From Candidatus Dormiibacterota bacterium (GTDB taxonomy: Bacteria; Acidobacteriota; Polarisedimenticolia; Gp22-AA2): a stretch of 64,000 nt of DNA. Positions 36,978-45,463 of the stretch are shown piece by piece. Where the stretch lies: assembly GCA_035635555.1 (NCBI GenBank), contig DASQAT010000035.1, positions 186,001 to 250,000 on the forward strand. Direction: 5' to 3'. A program made the position numbers and the translations under genes. Position 1 is the stretch's first letter. Each line of letters starts with the position of its first letter. The notes under the pieces were generated by a model. The model worked only from the letters and a program-made list of their open reading frames with translations. It ran no database searches and was not told the origin of the DNA.

Positions 36978-37889
36978 GTGCGGCGCCCCGTTCGATGTCT
37001 GGTGATCGCCCTCTGTGTTCTCTCGACCGCCGGCCTGGCGCCGGTCCTGGCCGACCAGGAGGACGACGGCGCGCCGGATCCTTCCCGCGGCCTGCCCGCC
37101 TACCTCGAGCATTACTCCCGCCCCTTCGTGATCGACGGCCGCGAGTTCAAGTTCACGCAGAAGTATTACTGGCACCGCCTGTTTCATCCCGGGATGAAGG
37201 ACAAGGTCCGGGGCGCGGGAGTCCTGATGGCGTCGTTCGTTCTGGCGACCCGGAAGAACCAGATCCAGGCGGACGTCGCCGAGGACGACACTCCGTCCCG
37301 CGAGCGCTTCTTCAGGCAGGCGCAGGATTTCGGCGGCAAGGGGATCGTTCCGGCGATCGCCGTCCTGTTCTATATCGGCGGCTCGGCCTTTCACGACTAC
37401 CGCGCCAAGGAGACCGGTTTCATGCTGGCCGAGTCGGGACTGTTCACAGGCATCCTCACGGTGACCGGGATGTGGATCCTGAGCGAGGACCGCCCCAGGG
37501 ACGGCGGGCGCCTGCATCCCTTCCAGGGGATCGGTCACGGGGTGTCCGGCCACGCCGCGACGGCCGCCTCGGTCTCGGGCGTGCTGTCGCGCATGTATCT
37601 TCAAGTCAAGCCCGAGGATGGGCGCATCCGAAGGACCTTCAAGTGGATCGGGAAGGGGTTCGCTTACGGCGCGCCTTTGGCGGTGGCCCTCGGGCGCGTG
37701 AACGAGCAGGAGCACTTTCTCTACAGCGCCGTCCTCGGCATGGCGATCGGTTTCTGGAGCAGCAACGCCGTCGCCGACGCTCACGGACTGTACCTGGAAG
37801 GGGGGCGCCCGCGCCTCAGACCGGCGAGCGTCGGGCCGATCCTGGGAGAAGGGGGCGGGGCCGGGGTCGGCGTGCGCTGGGAGTTCTGA
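36978..37889 (+). CDS. PAP2-superfamily-like exported protein, paralogue A
   Basis: 303 residues, GTG start. A signal peptide covers about 1-25. The PAP2-like core has several membrane segments; motif 1 reads SEDRPRDGG, motif 2 GVSGHAATAASVSGVLSRMY and motif 3 GRVNEQEHFLYSAVLG. The active-site His of SGH and the Arg and His of motif 3 are present. The basic residue of KX6RP is Met and the motif 3 Asp is Ser, so phosphatase activity is uncertain. It is strongly similar to the convergent gene at 37892-38875 along its length (e.g. YYWHRL, DYRAKETG, SSNxVADAHGLY). Confidence 0.85.
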   Translation: MRRPVRCLVIALCVLSTAGLAPVLADQEDDGAPDPSRGLPAYLEHYSRPFVIDGREFKFTQKYYWHRLFHPGMKDKVRGAGVLMASFVLATRKNQIQADVAEDDTPSRERFFRQAQDFGGKGIVPAIAVLFYIGGSAFHDYRAKETGFMLAESGLFTGILTVTGMWILSEDRPRDGGRLHPFQGIGHGVSGHAATAASVSGVLSRMYLQVKPEDGRIRRTFKWIGKGFAYGAPLAVALGRVNEQEHFLYSAVLGMAIGFWSSNAVADAHGLYLEGGRPRLRPASVGPILGEGGGAGVGVRWEF

Positions 37890-37891
37890 TC

Positions 37892-38875
37892 TCAGTAGTT
37901 CCAGCGCGCCCCGATGCCGGGCGCGCCCCGGTCGTTCGTGATCGGACCGACGGCCGAGGGCCTGAAGCGCGACGGGGTGCCGTGGATGTAGAGACCGTGG
38001 GCGTCCGCCACGACGTTGCTGCTCCAGTAGCCGATCGAGAGCCCCAGGACGGTGTTGTAGAGATAGTGCTGCTGGTCGTTGACGCGGCCGAAGGCGACGA
38101 TGGCCGGCAGGCCGTACGCGAACCCCTTCCCGATACGTTTCCACACGGCGGCGGCGTGGCTGTCGTCCGGATCGATCTGAAGATACATGCGCGACAGGAC
38201 GCCCGAGATGGAGGCGGCCGTGGCGCTGTGGCCGGAGATGCCGCCGCCGAAGCCGCGGAACGGGTGCAGGCTGCCCCCGTATTTCGGCCGGTCCTCGGCC
38301 AGCACGAAGCGTCCCCCCAGGGTCACCAGGTCGGTCAGAAGGAGGGAGTGGGCGAGCATCACGCCCGTCTCCTTCGAGCGGTAGTCGCGCATCGTCGAGC
38401 CGCCCACGTACATGAGCAGCGCGGTCGCCGGCACGACGATGCCGCCGCCGAGCTTCTGGATCCTCTTCAGCGTGGTCTCATGCTCGAGAGTGGTGTCGCG
38501 CTGCGCCCAGTCGCTCTGGATCTGCTCCTTCTGCGACCAGAGGGCGAACGCCACGGCCAGGACCGCGCCGCCTGTTTTCTTGTCGCTGGTCGTGGGGTGC
38601 GTCAGGCGGTGCCAGTAATACTTCTCCGTGAACGCCAGCTCGCCGGTGTCGATCCGGAACGGGCGCGAGTACCGATCGAGGTAGTCCGGGGCCGCTTCGC
38701 CGCCCTCCTCGCGGACGTCGAACCCCGGCGCCGCCGCGGGATCGCCGGGCTCCGAGGCCCCCGCTCCCGCCACGTCATCGGCGGCACCGTCCATCATGGC
38801 TCCCCATGACGGCGTCAGCCCCTGCAAGGCTCCGACGATCACGACGAGCGCCAGAGGCGCCCGGACCTTCTGCAT
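37892..38875 (-). CDS. PAP2-superfamily-like exported protein, paralogue B
   Basis: 327 residues from ATG 38875, which has a signal peptide (MQKVRAPLALVVIVGALQG). An in-frame ATG at 38938 is less likely because it adds residues ahead of the signal peptide. Motifs: LAEDRPKYGG, GISGHSATAASISGVLSRMY and GRVNDQQHYLYNTVLG. The KX6RP Lys is Arg and the motif 3 Asp is Asn. It is a clear paralogue of the convergent gene at 36978-37889; the two stop codons are 2 nt apart. Lipid or polyprenyl phosphatase activity is the family expectation, but residue changes in both copies make this uncertain. Confidence 0.85.
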   Translation of the reverse strand: MQKVRAPLALVVIVGALQGLTPSWGAMMDGAADDVAGAGASEPGDPAAAPGFDVREEGGEAAPDYLDRYSRPFRIDTGELAFTEKYYWHRLTHPTTSDKKTGGAVLAVAFALWSQKEQIQSDWAQRDTTLEHETTLKRIQKLGGGIVVPATALLMYVGGSTMRDYRSKETGVMLAHSLLLTDLVTLGGRFVLAEDRPKYGGSLHPFRGFGGGISGHSATAASISGVLSRMYLQIDPDDSHAAAVWKRIGKGFAYGLPAIVAFGRVNDQQHYLYNTVLGLSIGYWSSNVVADAHGLYIHGTPSRFRPSAVGPITNDRGAPGIGARWNY

Positions 38876-39002
38876 CGCTCTCACCCCCCTCAGGGTCAAT
38901 ATAGATTCCGGATCATCGGAACACAGGCCTGGGCCCATTTCAAATTTGTCCTCACCGGAGGGAAAAATCCCGCTCAGCAGAGGGCCGATTTCACGCGGGT
39001 GA

Positions 39003-40319
39003 TCAGACCGCGTCCGATTTGCTGGTGAAGGTGAACTCGCGCGCCTTGATGGCCGGCACGAGCATGCGGCCGGCCGGGACGGGGGAGGTCATCGCCTCGA
39101 TGTTCCGCAGCATCACGACCGGGCTCTCGTTGAAGCGCAGATTGACCGCCGGGGCGGCGATCTTCCCCTTTTCGATCAGGAACAGCCCGTCCCGCGTGAG
39201 CCCCGTGAGATGCCAGGTCTGCGGATTGACGGTCCGGATGTACCAGAAGCGCGTCACCAGCAGGCCCCTGTCGGTCGAGGCGATGAGGTCGTCGAGCGTC
39301 GCGCCGCCTCCCGCGAGGACCAGGCTTCCCGGGGACGGCGTCGGCGCGACACCCGTCTTGGCCGCCCAGTAGCGGTCGGCGTACAGGGTCTTGAGAACGC
39401 CCTTCTCGATCCAGGCAATCCTGCGGTTCGGCAGGCCCGCGCCGCTCCACGGCAAGGCCGGGACGCGCGCCTCGAACGGATCGGTGACCAGGGTCACCGT
39501 GTCGTGCGCGACCTTCTCCCCGATGCGGCTGCCGCCTCCCTCCTTGGAGAAGACGCTTCGACCTTCGTCGGCGGAGCGCTTCGACAGGGCGCCGAACTGC
39601 AGCGTTTGCACGAGCGCCGCCACCGCCGCGGGCTCCAGGATGACGGTGTAGTCGCCCGGAGGGACTTCGCGGGGCTTGGCCGACGCGATCCCCTTGTCGG
39701 CGGCGCGCCGGGCGACCGGCTTCGGGTCGACCTCCGAGAAGCGCGGGGAGTAGGAGGAGGCCCATCCCGACCCGGTGCCGTCGGAGGTCCGCATGGTGAC
39801 CGAGAACTCGACGTCGGTCGAGACGTGGTGCCCGAAGTTCCCCTTGCTGTTGCCGATCGCGCGCGCCTCGGCGTTGTTCTCGTAGAACCCGGCCGCCGTC
39901 AGATGACGGCGCTCCGCCAGGGTCAGGGCCGCTTTGACGCCGGCGGCCCGGTCGGCCGCGTCCGCCCGGCCCGCCTGCTCGTCGCGTGTCTCGAAGAGCG
40001 GGTAGCTCTGGGGCGGCAGGGTCTCCACCCACTCGGGGTCGACCGGCATCAGGTCGCGCAGACCGACGGCGCGCCCCACCGCCTCCTTGAGGCCGCCATC
40101 CGAGAGATCGTTGGTGCCGACGGTTCCGATCTTCCCTTCGCGGCGGGCGGCGATCGACAGCGTGACGTCCTCGACGCGCCCCGACGTCGTGATCTCGTTG
40201 CGCGCGAAACGTGTGTGCGACGCGGTGCGGGCCAGAAGCTCGACCTCGAGGTCCCCGTCCTGCCGCAGCGCCAGGACGCGCTCGATCGTTCTCTTCGCCT
40301 CGTCGCGGTCGAAACGCAC
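39003..40319 (-). CDS. TldD/PmbA family metalloprotease-complex subunit (TldE/PmbA type)
   Basis: 438 residues. It has the family fold but no HExxxH zinc motif, which identifies the TldE/PmbA partner rather than TldD. Signatures: RFARNEITTSG near the start, EFSVTMRTSDGTGSG, TVILEPAAVAALVQ and FNESPVVMLRNIEAMT near the end. With TldD it forms a protease that degrades unfolded or linear modified peptides. It starts 7 nt after TldD. No Tat signal is seen here, so if TldD is exported, TldE would have to be carried with it. Confidence 0.9.
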   Translation of the reverse strand: MRFDRDEAKRTIERVLALRQDGDLEVELLARTASHTRFARNEITTSGRVEDVTLSIAARREGKIGTVGTNDLSDGGLKEAVGRAVGLRDLMPVDPEWVETLPPQSYPLFETRDEQAGRADAADRAAGVKAALTLAERRHLTAAGFYENNAEARAIGNSKGNFGHHVSTDVEFSVTMRTSDGTGSGWASSYSPRFSEVDPKPVARRAADKGIASAKPREVPPGDYTVILEPAAVAALVQTLQFGALSKRSADEGRSVFSKEGGGSRIGEKVAHDTVTLVTDPFEARVPALPWSGAGLPNRRIAWIEKGVLKTLYADRYWAAKTGVAPTPSPGSLVLAGGGATLDDLIASTDRGLLVTRFWYIRTVNPQTWHLTGLTRDGLFLIEKGKIAAPAVNLRFNESPVVMLRNIEAMTSPVPAGRMLVPAIKAREFTFTSKSDAV

Positions 40320-40326
40320 GGGTTCT

Positions 40327-42015
40327 CTACTCCGTCCGGATCACGGTGATGCCGCGGAAGCGGCCGGCGGGACAGCCGTGGCTCATGGCGTTGATCTGGC
40401 CGGGCTCCCCCTTGCCGTCGCGGTTCAGACCGACGTTCTGCCACGTCGACTGGTCGCCGAGGAGATCGCAGGCCTGCCAGAAATCAGGGGTGCGGCTCTG
40501 GTACGCGACGTCGGCGATCATCGCGCCGACCTTCCCCCCCTTGATCTCCCAGAACGCATCGCCGCCGAACTGGAAGTTGTAGCGCTGGTGGTCGATCGAG
40601 TACGAGCCGCGCCCGTCGATGAGGACTCCGTCGTCGACTCCCGCGACCAGGTCGTCGATCGACGCCGGCTTCCCGCCGGCCTCGAGCCAGACGTTCGGCA
40701 TCCTCTGGAACGGCACGGACGCGTACGAATCGGCGTAGCAGCAGGCCATCGACTCCTCCTGCCCGATGAAATGGGCCTGCTCGCGGATCGTCTGGTAGCC
40801 GACGAAGATTCCATTCTTGAGGATCGGAAAGCGCCTTGTCGCAACACCGTCATCGTCATATCCGCACGTGGAGAGCCCCTGCGGCAGCACGCGATCGCCG
40901 AAGACGTTGACGATGTCCGAGCCGACGCGGAACGTCCCGAGCCTGTCGGGCGTCAGGAACGACGTGCCGGCGAAATTCGCCTCGTACCCCATCGCCCGGT
41001 CGAGCTCGGTGGAATGCCCGATCGATTCGTGGATCGTCAGCGCCAGGTGCGTCGGCAGCAGGACGAGGTCCTTCCTGCCGGCCGAGACCGACGGCGCCTT
41101 CAGGTGGTTCACCACCTCCTCGCCGACGCGGCGGCCGCTCTCGACGAGACCGGCCTTCTCGACGAACTCGTAGCCGCCGCAGACGGCGTTCGGACGGTAG
41201 GTGCGCGTCTTCGCCTTGCGCGTCTTGAGGTCGCGCGCCGTGGCCGTGTACTCCGGCGCCACCTGGACGATCGTCTGCCTCAGGACGCTGCCCTCGGTGG
41301 ACATGAAGAAGCGCTCCTCGAGCCGCTGCTCCATGAACCCCGTGACCGAGAACACGCCCGCGACCTTGCGGACCTCGGTGCTCGCCGCCTCGAGAAGGGC
41401 GAGCTTCTCGGCGACGCCGACGTCGAAGGGGTTCTTCTCGAGGGGGGTGCTGTAGGTGTCCTTGGCCGCCGGGGCCCTGGCGAGACGCACGGGCTCCTTC
41501 CGGAGCTTCGAATGCGCCCTCGCGATCGAGACCGCCTCCGTCGTGATCCGCGCGACGGTGTCCTTGTCGAGCGTGGCGCTGGCGGCGAAGCCCCAGGCAC
41601 CGCCGTGGATCACGCGCACGCCGAAGCCGAAGGATTCCTCGTCGGTGACCGACGGCACGTTGTTGATCGCCCCGGTCGCCCAGTCCGGGGTCGAGCGCAG
41701 AAGGATCGTCTGCGTGCGGTAGCGATTGATGCGGATGTCGGCGTACGTGGCGCCGAGCGCCCTGGCCTTCTCGAGGGCGACCGCGCCGAACTTTTCGAGC
41801 TGATCGGGCGGCAGGTTCACCGCTTCGATGCGACGCGTCACGAAGGCCCCGGGGACCATCTCGATCGCGGCGAGCGCGAGGGCCGAGGCGCCGCAGGACC
41901 GGAGAAAGTCCCTGCGGTTGCCGTGGAGAATGGACCGGCTCCTGGAGCCGGACGGCGGCGCAGACACGCCTCCCCCGCCGCCGGGCCATTCCAGGCTCCA
42001 GGAGTCGGCCCGCAT
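40327..42015 (-). CDS. TldD-type zinc metalloprotease with Tat signal
   Basis: 562 residues. The zinc site is HESIGH (H329, E330, H334), the HExxxH motif of the family; STCGYDDDG further on supplies the Cys region. An N-terminal NRRDFLRSCGASALALAA is a Tat motif (RR-F-LR), which predicts export; enteric TldD is cytoplasmic. It starts at ATG 42015, 5 nt after the small basic gene; GTG 41967 is an alternative start that keeps the Tat signal. With the adjacent TldE it should form a peptide-degrading complex. Export of this type is recurrent in some lineages but functionally unclear. Confidence 0.92.
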   Translation of the reverse strand: MRADSWSLEWPGGGGGVSAPPSGSRSRSILHGNRRDFLRSCGASALALAAIEMVPGAFVTRRIEAVNLPPDQLEKFGAVALEKARALGATYADIRINRYRTQTILLRSTPDWATGAINNVPSVTDEESFGFGVRVIHGGAWGFAASATLDKDTVARITTEAVSIARAHSKLRKEPVRLARAPAAKDTYSTPLEKNPFDVGVAEKLALLEAASTEVRKVAGVFSVTGFMEQRLEERFFMSTEGSVLRQTIVQVAPEYTATARDLKTRKAKTRTYRPNAVCGGYEFVEKAGLVESGRRVGEEVVNHLKAPSVSAGRKDLVLLPTHLALTIHESIGHSTELDRAMGYEANFAGTSFLTPDRLGTFRVGSDIVNVFGDRVLPQGLSTCGYDDDGVATRRFPILKNGIFVGYQTIREQAHFIGQEESMACCYADSYASVPFQRMPNVWLEAGGKPASIDDLVAGVDDGVLIDGRGSYSIDHQRYNFQFGGDAFWEIKGGKVGAMIADVAYQSRTPDFWQACDLLGDQSTWQNVGLNRDGKGEPGQINAMSHGCPAGRFRGITVIRTE

Positions 42016-42020
42016 GCGGC

Positions 42021-42272
42021 TCAGCGCCTGGATTTCCTGCCCCGTCCGCGACCGCGCATCGGCGGACGGCCCCGGCGGCCGCGTCGCCGTCCGGCGGCGG
42101 CGCGGCGTCCCGTCCCGGCGCGACGGCCGCGCTGCGTGGCGATCTTCTTGAGCCTGCGCTCCAGCTTCCTGAGCTGGCTGTCCAGCTTCCGGAAGCGTGG
42201 GCCCACCGTCGCCTTCAGCGTCCTGGTGATGACCGCCTCGAGTGCACCTGCGACATCAGGAGTTCGCGCCAT
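42021..42272 (-). CDS. very basic small protein with Arg/Gly-rich tail, upstream of tldD/tldE
   Basis: 83 residues. The N-terminal half is a predicted helix or coiled coil (LEAVITRTLKATVGPRFRKL). The C-terminal half is almost entirely Arg, Gly, Pro and Lys (GRRRGRRGRPP, RGRGRGRKSRR), like histone-H1-type or nucleic-acid-binding tails. AGGGAGGACC lies before the ATG and the stop is 5 nt from tldD, so it is co-transcribed. It could be a nucleoid protein; a peptide substrate or partner of TldD/E is a speculative alternative. Confidence 0.7.
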   Translation of the reverse strand: MARTPDVAGALEAVITRTLKATVGPRFRKLDSQLRKLERRLKKIATQRGRRAGTGRRAAAGRRRGRRGRPPMRGRGRGRKSRR

Positions 42273-42290
42273 GGTCCTCCCTCAATGTGT

Positions 42291-42310
42291 CCGCGCCTCA
42301 AGCGGCGCGG
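42291..42310 (-). repeat. perfect 7-bp hairpin in the leader of the small basic gene
   Basis: CCGCGCC and GGCGCGG pair around a 6-nt loop, 18 nt upstream of the ATG at 42272 on the minus strand. No U-run follows. It could end transcription from the patatin gene weakly or affect initiation. Confidence 0.35.
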
Positions 42311-42382
42311 ATTTCATGCTGGTCGACCGCGCGAAGCCTATCATCCCTTCCCGCGGGAGTCCACAAGGCCGATCGAAACGCG

Positions 42383-43405
42383 TCAGGAATGATGCCCGGA
42401 TGGATTGCGGAGTCGCAGCGCGCGGACCGCGGTCTTCTGCTCGCGACCACGTGTCGCGGCGCTCGAAAAGAAGCGCCGAATCAGATCCGGATACAGAACG
42501 CGCGCCGCCTGGCCTCCGGGCTCGATCAGATTTTTCGCGGCGTCATAATCGTCGAGCGGGTAGGGACGCTCGAGCGGGACGTTGACGCGGAGGTACTGCT
42601 CCGTATCGAGAAGGCGCAGCGCAATTTCGTGCGAAATTCTCGCCTGCGCGATGAGCATGTGCTCGATGGCCGCCGTCCTCCAGAACCAGACGCCCATGCG
42701 TTTCGCCTTCTCGTAAGGAATGCGCTCGGCCCGCTCTCCGGCGCCGACGGACAGGATACGGATCATCGCGAGCGGCTGACCGAAGTACCGCACGGCCTCG
42801 GTCAGGCCGATGAGCGTCGGATTGTTCGCGAACAGACCTCCGTCCACGTGGCTGTCGCCCTCGGAGACCTGGGTCCCCGGGAAGAAGATGGGGGCCGAGG
42901 ACGACGCCAGCGCCACCTTCCAGGCGGGCTCGTCGCCCGCCGGGACGAGGTCGGCGGCATGCTCGTCCTTCCAGACGCGGGGGTAGGAATTTTCCAGCTC
43001 GTAGGAGGTGACGCAGACGGGCGTCGTCGCGTCGTTCAGGACCTTCGATCCGAAAAACTCCCGGAGGGTCGCGGCGAGCACGCGATTGTCGTACTTGGGA
43101 CGCAGCAGCATGCCGAGCCGCCGTGGCCTGCTGAAGACGAGCCTTCCTTTTTCGAGGAACAGATCCAGCACCGTCCGCGCCGGCGTGCCGTACGCCAAAG
43201 CCAGCGCGATGATCCCGCCCATCGAGGTCCCGACGATGAGATCGAAATGGTCGCCGATCCGACCCCCGCCGAGGTCCTCGAGCGTCGACAGGAAGGATGC
43301 CGTGAACAGGCCGCGGATTCCGCCCCCGTCCAGCGCAAGAACGCGGAACCCGGGGTCTTTCCCCGCGTCGGACGAGTCCTTGAAGCGCAGCGCGGTTCCG
43401 TACAC
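42383..43405 (-). CDS. patatin-like phospholipase
   Basis: 340 residues, GTG start. The oxyanion loop is DGGGIRG, the nucleophile Ser is in GTSMGG and the catalytic Asp in DGGLFANNP. The N-terminus FRVLALDGGGIRGLFTASFL resembles CapV-type patatins of CBASS defence. No cyclic-nucleotide synthase, E1/E2-like or other CBASS gene lies within several kilobases on either side, so a defence role is not supported here. Likely lipid acyl hydrolase; cytoplasmic (no signal peptide). It lies 15 nt downstream of the dehydratase gene on the same strand. Confidence 0.9.
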   Translation of the reverse strand: MYGTALRFKDSSDAGKDPGFRVLALDGGGIRGLFTASFLSTLEDLGGGRIGDHFDLIVGTSMGGIIALALAYGTPARTVLDLFLEKGRLVFSRPRRLGMLLRPKYDNRVLAATLREFFGSKVLNDATTPVCVTSYELENSYPRVWKDEHAADLVPAGDEPAWKVALASSSAPIFFPGTQVSEGDSHVDGGLFANNPTLIGLTEAVRYFGQPLAMIRILSVGAGERAERIPYEKAKRMGVWFWRTAAIEHMLIAQARISHEIALRLLDTEQYLRVNVPLERPYPLDDYDAAKNLIEPGGQAARVLYPDLIRRFFSSAATRGREQKTAVRALRLRNPSGHHS

Positions 43406-43420
43406 GGGATGGACACGCTC

Positions 43421-45463
43421 CTAGACGGCGAACCGCTCCGGGTCCCAGCGCAGGCCGATCTCGGAAGGCGGGGCCATGTAGCCGGCGAGCGCCGACGACG
43501 CGACGACGGCGGGGCTGGCGAGATACCCCTCCCCGCCGACCCCCATGCGGTTCTGCCAGTTGCGGTTGAACGACGTGATGGCGCGTTCTCCCGGCTTCAA
43601 GGCGTCGTCACCCTGGCCGAAGCAGGGTCCGCACCAGGACTGGCGGATTTCGCCGCCCGCGGAACGGAAGACGTCGGCGATCGACTCGTCCCCGAGGCGC
43701 GGATCGGGACGCTCGATCTGCCCGCGCACCGTGCCGCTTCCGGGAAAGACGATGAAATGGACGCTCTTCGGTACGCTCTTCAGTCCCGTCTCCCGGGCCG
43801 CCCGGATTACCAGGGCCGCGCCCAGCAGATCGTCGTAGGAGCCGTTGGTGCACGATCCGATGAGCGCCTTGTCGAACGTCAGCCGCTCGCGCGCCACCTC
43901 GTCCGCGGCGAAAGCGTTCCCGGGACTGAACGGCTTCGCGATCATCGGGCCCACAGTGGTCAGATCGAACGTCTCGTCGATCTCGAAGCGCGCGCCGGTG
44001 CCCGTCAGGAGGGGCGGGTACGGAAGCGCGATCCCGCGCGCGGCGTACCAGCCGTCGGTGATTTCATCGCGGGCAAAGATGCCGTTCTGCGCTTCGGCCT
44101 CCGCCATCATGTTGGCGACCGTGTTCCGGAACGGCATCGGGAGCTGTCGATCGCGGTCCACGAACTCCACCGACATCCCCTGCGCCTGTCTCTCGCCCCA
44201 GCGGCGCAGAAGATCCAGGACGATGTCCTTGCCGCTCACCCAGGGCTGCAGTCGACCGGCGAACACGACGCGACGCTGCCGGGCCAGGGTGACGTAGACG
44301 GCTCCAGTGGCCCATCCGAAACCGAGGGTGGTGCTGCCGACGCCGATACCGACCGCCCCGTACGCCCCGTAGGCCCGGCTGTGCGAGTCGGCGCCGGGGT
44401 AGAAGCCGCCCGGAACGATGAGTCCCTGCTCGGGAAAATAGAAGTGGAATATGCCGTCGCCCGGCGAAGCGTAATGCGGCCTGCCGATCGAGTGCAGACG
44501 CGCGAATTCCTCCGAAATCGACGTCTGCTTCCGATCATCCTCCTTGCCGGTGAACACGAAGTGATCGCTGGCGATCGCCGCCTGGCGGGGGAAAACGGTC
44601 CCCCCTCCCGTGATCGCGTTGAACGTGTGGATGGCGAACGGCGCCGTGCCGTCCGACGCCGGCAGGAGGTCCGCATACAGCCGCAGCGTCGCGCCGGGGC
44701 GGACGCCCGCCTCCCTGTCGACGCGATGCGCCCAGACGATCTGCTCGGTCAGAGAGAGCGTCCGCGCCTCCGTCGCGTCCGGAAATTCGACGCGCGGCGC
44801 GCGACCGGCCGATTCTCGGAACTCACGCCGGCCCATGTCGAAGATGCCTCCGCCCTTCCGTATCTCCTCCTCCTTTTCGGTGAGCGGGAGGGGACGATAG
44901 CGCCGGTCCTGCGTGACGTTCACGATCTCGCGCGTCTCGACGTCGAAGGTGAATTCATCTCCGTCCCGCGCGTCCCGCACAGCGTCCTGTGACTGGACGA
45001 CGTGCAGACCCAGGTTGAGGGCGTTGCGGCGAAAGATGTCGCCCATGTTGCCGCCGCAGACGATCACCATCTCCAGCCCGGCCTCCTCGGCGACGCCCTT
45101 GAGGCCCGCGGGCGACATCTCGCGCGACGAGCCGATGGCGAAGCGATCTCCGGCCACCAGGACGTTCTGCCCCGCGTGGACCCGCTCGCGGAACCCGGGC
45201 ATCAGGTAGCGGAAGGAGCCCGCCTTCCAGCGCTCGTCGAGAGTCGCGAGGCTTTCCGAAACGCAGTCCGAGGAGGGGGTGATCTGATCGGTGTCGATGG
45301 CGTCGAGCTTCTTCCCGGGATGTTTCGGGTCCCAGAAGATGAGCGCCTTCCCGCGCACCAGCCGTCGCCCGCCCTGCGCCGCGCCCGACGCCCGCGGCGC
45401 CCGCGCCGCGATCGTCTCGAGCGTCACCCCCGGCTTCAGTCGCGCCGGCTGTATCGGAGTCAT
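43421..45463 (-). CDS. aconitase-superfamily hydro-lyase with swivel domain first (fused LeuD-LeuC order)
   Basis: 680 residues. The N-terminal about 200 residues are a LeuD-like swivel domain (DTDQITPSSDC, AIGSSREMSPAGLKG). The larger C-terminal part is LeuC-like with the [4Fe-4S] cysteines C538 (IGSCTNGS), C611 and C614 (WCGPC). Fused eukaryotic Leu1 and aconitases have the opposite order. Homology points to isopropylmalate, homoaconitate or a related hydro-lyase; exact substrate undecided. The next upstream gene on the same strand is ilvD, which suggests branched-chain amino acid synthesis, but leuA and leuB are not in the window. A large 408-bp gap separates it from ilvD. Confidence 0.88.
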   Translation of the reverse strand: MTPIQPARLKPGVTLETIAARAPRASGAAQGGRRLVRGKALIFWDPKHPGKKLDAIDTDQITPSSDCVSESLATLDERWKAGSFRYLMPGFRERVHAGQNVLVAGDRFAIGSSREMSPAGLKGVAEEAGLEMVIVCGGNMGDIFRRNALNLGLHVVQSQDAVRDARDGDEFTFDVETREIVNVTQDRRYRPLPLTEKEEEIRKGGGIFDMGRREFRESAGRAPRVEFPDATEARTLSLTEQIVWAHRVDREAGVRPGATLRLYADLLPASDGTAPFAIHTFNAITGGGTVFPRQAAIASDHFVFTGKEDDRKQTSISEEFARLHSIGRPHYASPGDGIFHFYFPEQGLIVPGGFYPGADSHSRAYGAYGAVGIGVGSTTLGFGWATGAVYVTLARQRRVVFAGRLQPWVSGKDIVLDLLRRWGERQAQGMSVEFVDRDRQLPMPFRNTVANMMAEAEAQNGIFARDEITDGWYAARGIALPYPPLLTGTGARFEIDETFDLTTVGPMIAKPFSPGNAFAADEVARERLTFDKALIGSCTNGSYDDLLGAALVIRAARETGLKSVPKSVHFIVFPGSGTVRGQIERPDPRLGDESIADVFRSAGGEIRQSWCGPCFGQGDDALKPGERAITSFNRNWQNRMGVGGEGYLASPAVVASSALAGYMAPPSEIGLRWDPERFAV

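Noticed and set aside
42383-43405. CBASS defence system
   Set aside because: Only a patatin is present; no CD-NTase, E1/E2/JAB or other effector lies nearby.
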